Below, in pieces: positions 6,120 to 6,648 of a stretch of DNA of 6,648 bases (position 1 is its first letter; each line of letters opens with the position of its first letter). The position numbers were made by a program, and so were the translations under genes. This DNA is from Pseudomonadota bacterium (GTDB lineage: Bacteria; Pseudomonadota; Gammaproteobacteria; Steroidobacterales; Steroidobacteraceae): positions 1-6,648 of the forward strand of contig JAJZLX010000151.1 of NCBI GenBank assembly GCA_021850555.1, written 5' to 3'. Below the pieces are notes generated by a model. The model made no database searches, was not told where the DNA came from, and was given only the letters and a program-made list of their open reading frames with translations.

Positions 6120-6648
6120 ATGCGCGCGCTGGTGTGGCTGGTGCTCGGCTGCCTGCTGAGTGCCCCGGCGCTCGCCGGCACCTGGTCGAGCCTGTGGCGC
6201 ACGCCGGATCAACAGGGCGAGGCGCTGCTCGCGGCCGGCCATCCGGCCCGGGCGGCGGCCCGGTTCGCCAACCCGCGACTGAAGGCGTATGCGGACCTCG
6301 AATCCGGCCACTACCGCGAGGCGGCGAAGCTGCTCGCGCCGTTCAAGGATCCCACCTCCGAATATAACCGCGGCAATGCGCTGGCCCGCAGCGGCCATCT
6401 GCACGCGGCGCTTGCCGCCTACGATTCGGCGCTCAAACAGGCACCACACGACAAGGACATCCGGCACAACCGGGATCTGGTAGCCCGGATGCTGAAGCGC
6501 CATCCGCCGAAGAGCCCGCCGCAGGGCGGGCACGGCAAGCCGGGCGGACACAAGGGCGGTGGCAAGAGCCGCAAAGGGGGCTCCAGCGGGAGCGCGGGAG
6601 CCCAACGGCCGGGCAAGGGGTCTCAGTCCTCGGGCGGCGGTGCGCGCG
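6120..6648 (+). CDS. batC: BatC-like TPR protein, partial (3' end cut)
   Basis: The first 176 residues of a protein that runs off the window with no stop. It opens with a signal peptide (MRALVWLVLGCLLSAPALA, likely cleavage after A19). The mature part begins TWSSLWRTPDQQGEALLAAG (21-40), the usual start of BatC-like proteins, followed by TPR-type helices: PARAAARFANPRLKAYADLE (42-61), GHYREAAKLL (63-72), and a clearer TPR at about 80-113 (SEYNRGNALARSGHLHAALA, then YDSALKQAPHD). From about 128 it changes to a low-complexity region rich in Gly, Lys, His and Ser, probably disordered. TPR repeats bind protein partners, so it is presumed to act as a periplasmic or membrane scaffold with BatA and BatB. 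The ATG at 6120 follows the batB TAG with no gap, pointing to termination-reinitiation. A full-length protein would normally add a C-terminal segment not seen here; batD is the usual next gene. Confidence 0.9.
   Translation, partial: MRALVWLVLGCLLSAPALAGTWSSLWRTPDQQGEALLAAGHPARAAARFANPRLKAYADLESGHYREAAKLLAPFKDPTSEYNRGNALARSGHLHAALAAYDSALKQAPHDKDIRHNRDLVARMLKRHPPKSPPQGGHGKPGGHKGGGKSRKGGSSGSAGAQRPGKGSQSSGGGAR

Noticed and set aside
6138..6152. VLGC near the BatC N-terminus as a lipoprotein signal.
   Set aside because: The Cys at residue 11 would leave too short a hydrophobic stretch; the APALA cleavage site after residue 19 fits an ordinary signal peptide better.
4995..6605. Long minus-strand open frame of 536 codons opposite batA, batB and batC.
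   Set aside because: Its translation is rich in Arg, Gln, Gly and Ala without family features, and it lies opposite well-recognised genes. GC-rich codons commonly leave the antisense frame open.
1..6648. tRNA, rRNA, CRISPR arrays, insertion sequences or prophage genes.
   Set aside because: No cloverleaf-like segment, regularly spaced direct repeats, transposase motifs or terminal inverted repeats were seen by eye.

Overview
The window is GC-rich, densely coded DNA from what looks like a proteobacterium. The gene order (MoxR ATPase, DUF58, DUF4381, BatA, BatB, BatC) is the form of the Bat operon usual in gamma- and betaproteobacteria. The genus cannot be told from the sequence. Long antisense open frames are common here and come from the high GC content.

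Layout. Positions 1-129 hold no gene I can support. At 130-531 (+) lies a small cytosolic DUF302 protein. Convergent to it, on the minus strand, is a two-gene cassette: a ribbon-helix-helix (RHH)-like protein (1340-1086) followed by an uncharacterised 132-residue protein (1093-695). The two overlap by 8 bases. Immediately upstream of the RHH start lies a perfect 11-bp inverted repeat built from three GGTACC-like boxes at exact 8-bp steps, a strong candidate for an autoregulatory operator. A roughly 390-bp spacer with no convincing gene follows, holding the presumed moxR promoter and leader.

From 1764 to the right edge runs one tightly packed plus-strand operon: moxR, DUF58, DUF4381, batA, batB, and batC (cut by the window end). 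Its junctions are a 4-base gap, an ATGA overlap, a TGATG overlap, a 4-base gap and a stop directly abutting a start, so the genes are almost certainly co-transcribed and partly coupled in translation. By analogy with the family, a cytosolic AAA+ ATPase (MoxR) acts on von Willebrand A (VWA) proteins: DUF58 in the cytosol and BatA and BatB anchored in the inner membrane. DUF4381 is a small membrane-anchored partner and BatC is an exported TPR protein. The system is linked to envelope stress tolerance or to maturation of envelope or metalloenzyme complexes, but its substrate is unknown. BatD, the usual next gene, would lie beyond the right edge.

Most notable are the RHH cassette with its 8-bp-periodic operator, and the uneven state of the metal site across the three VWA proteins: intact in BatA, Asp-to-Glu with the Thr missing in BatB, and largely lost in DUF58. 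There is also a perfect 22-bp palindrome inside batB. I do not see a wholly new system.
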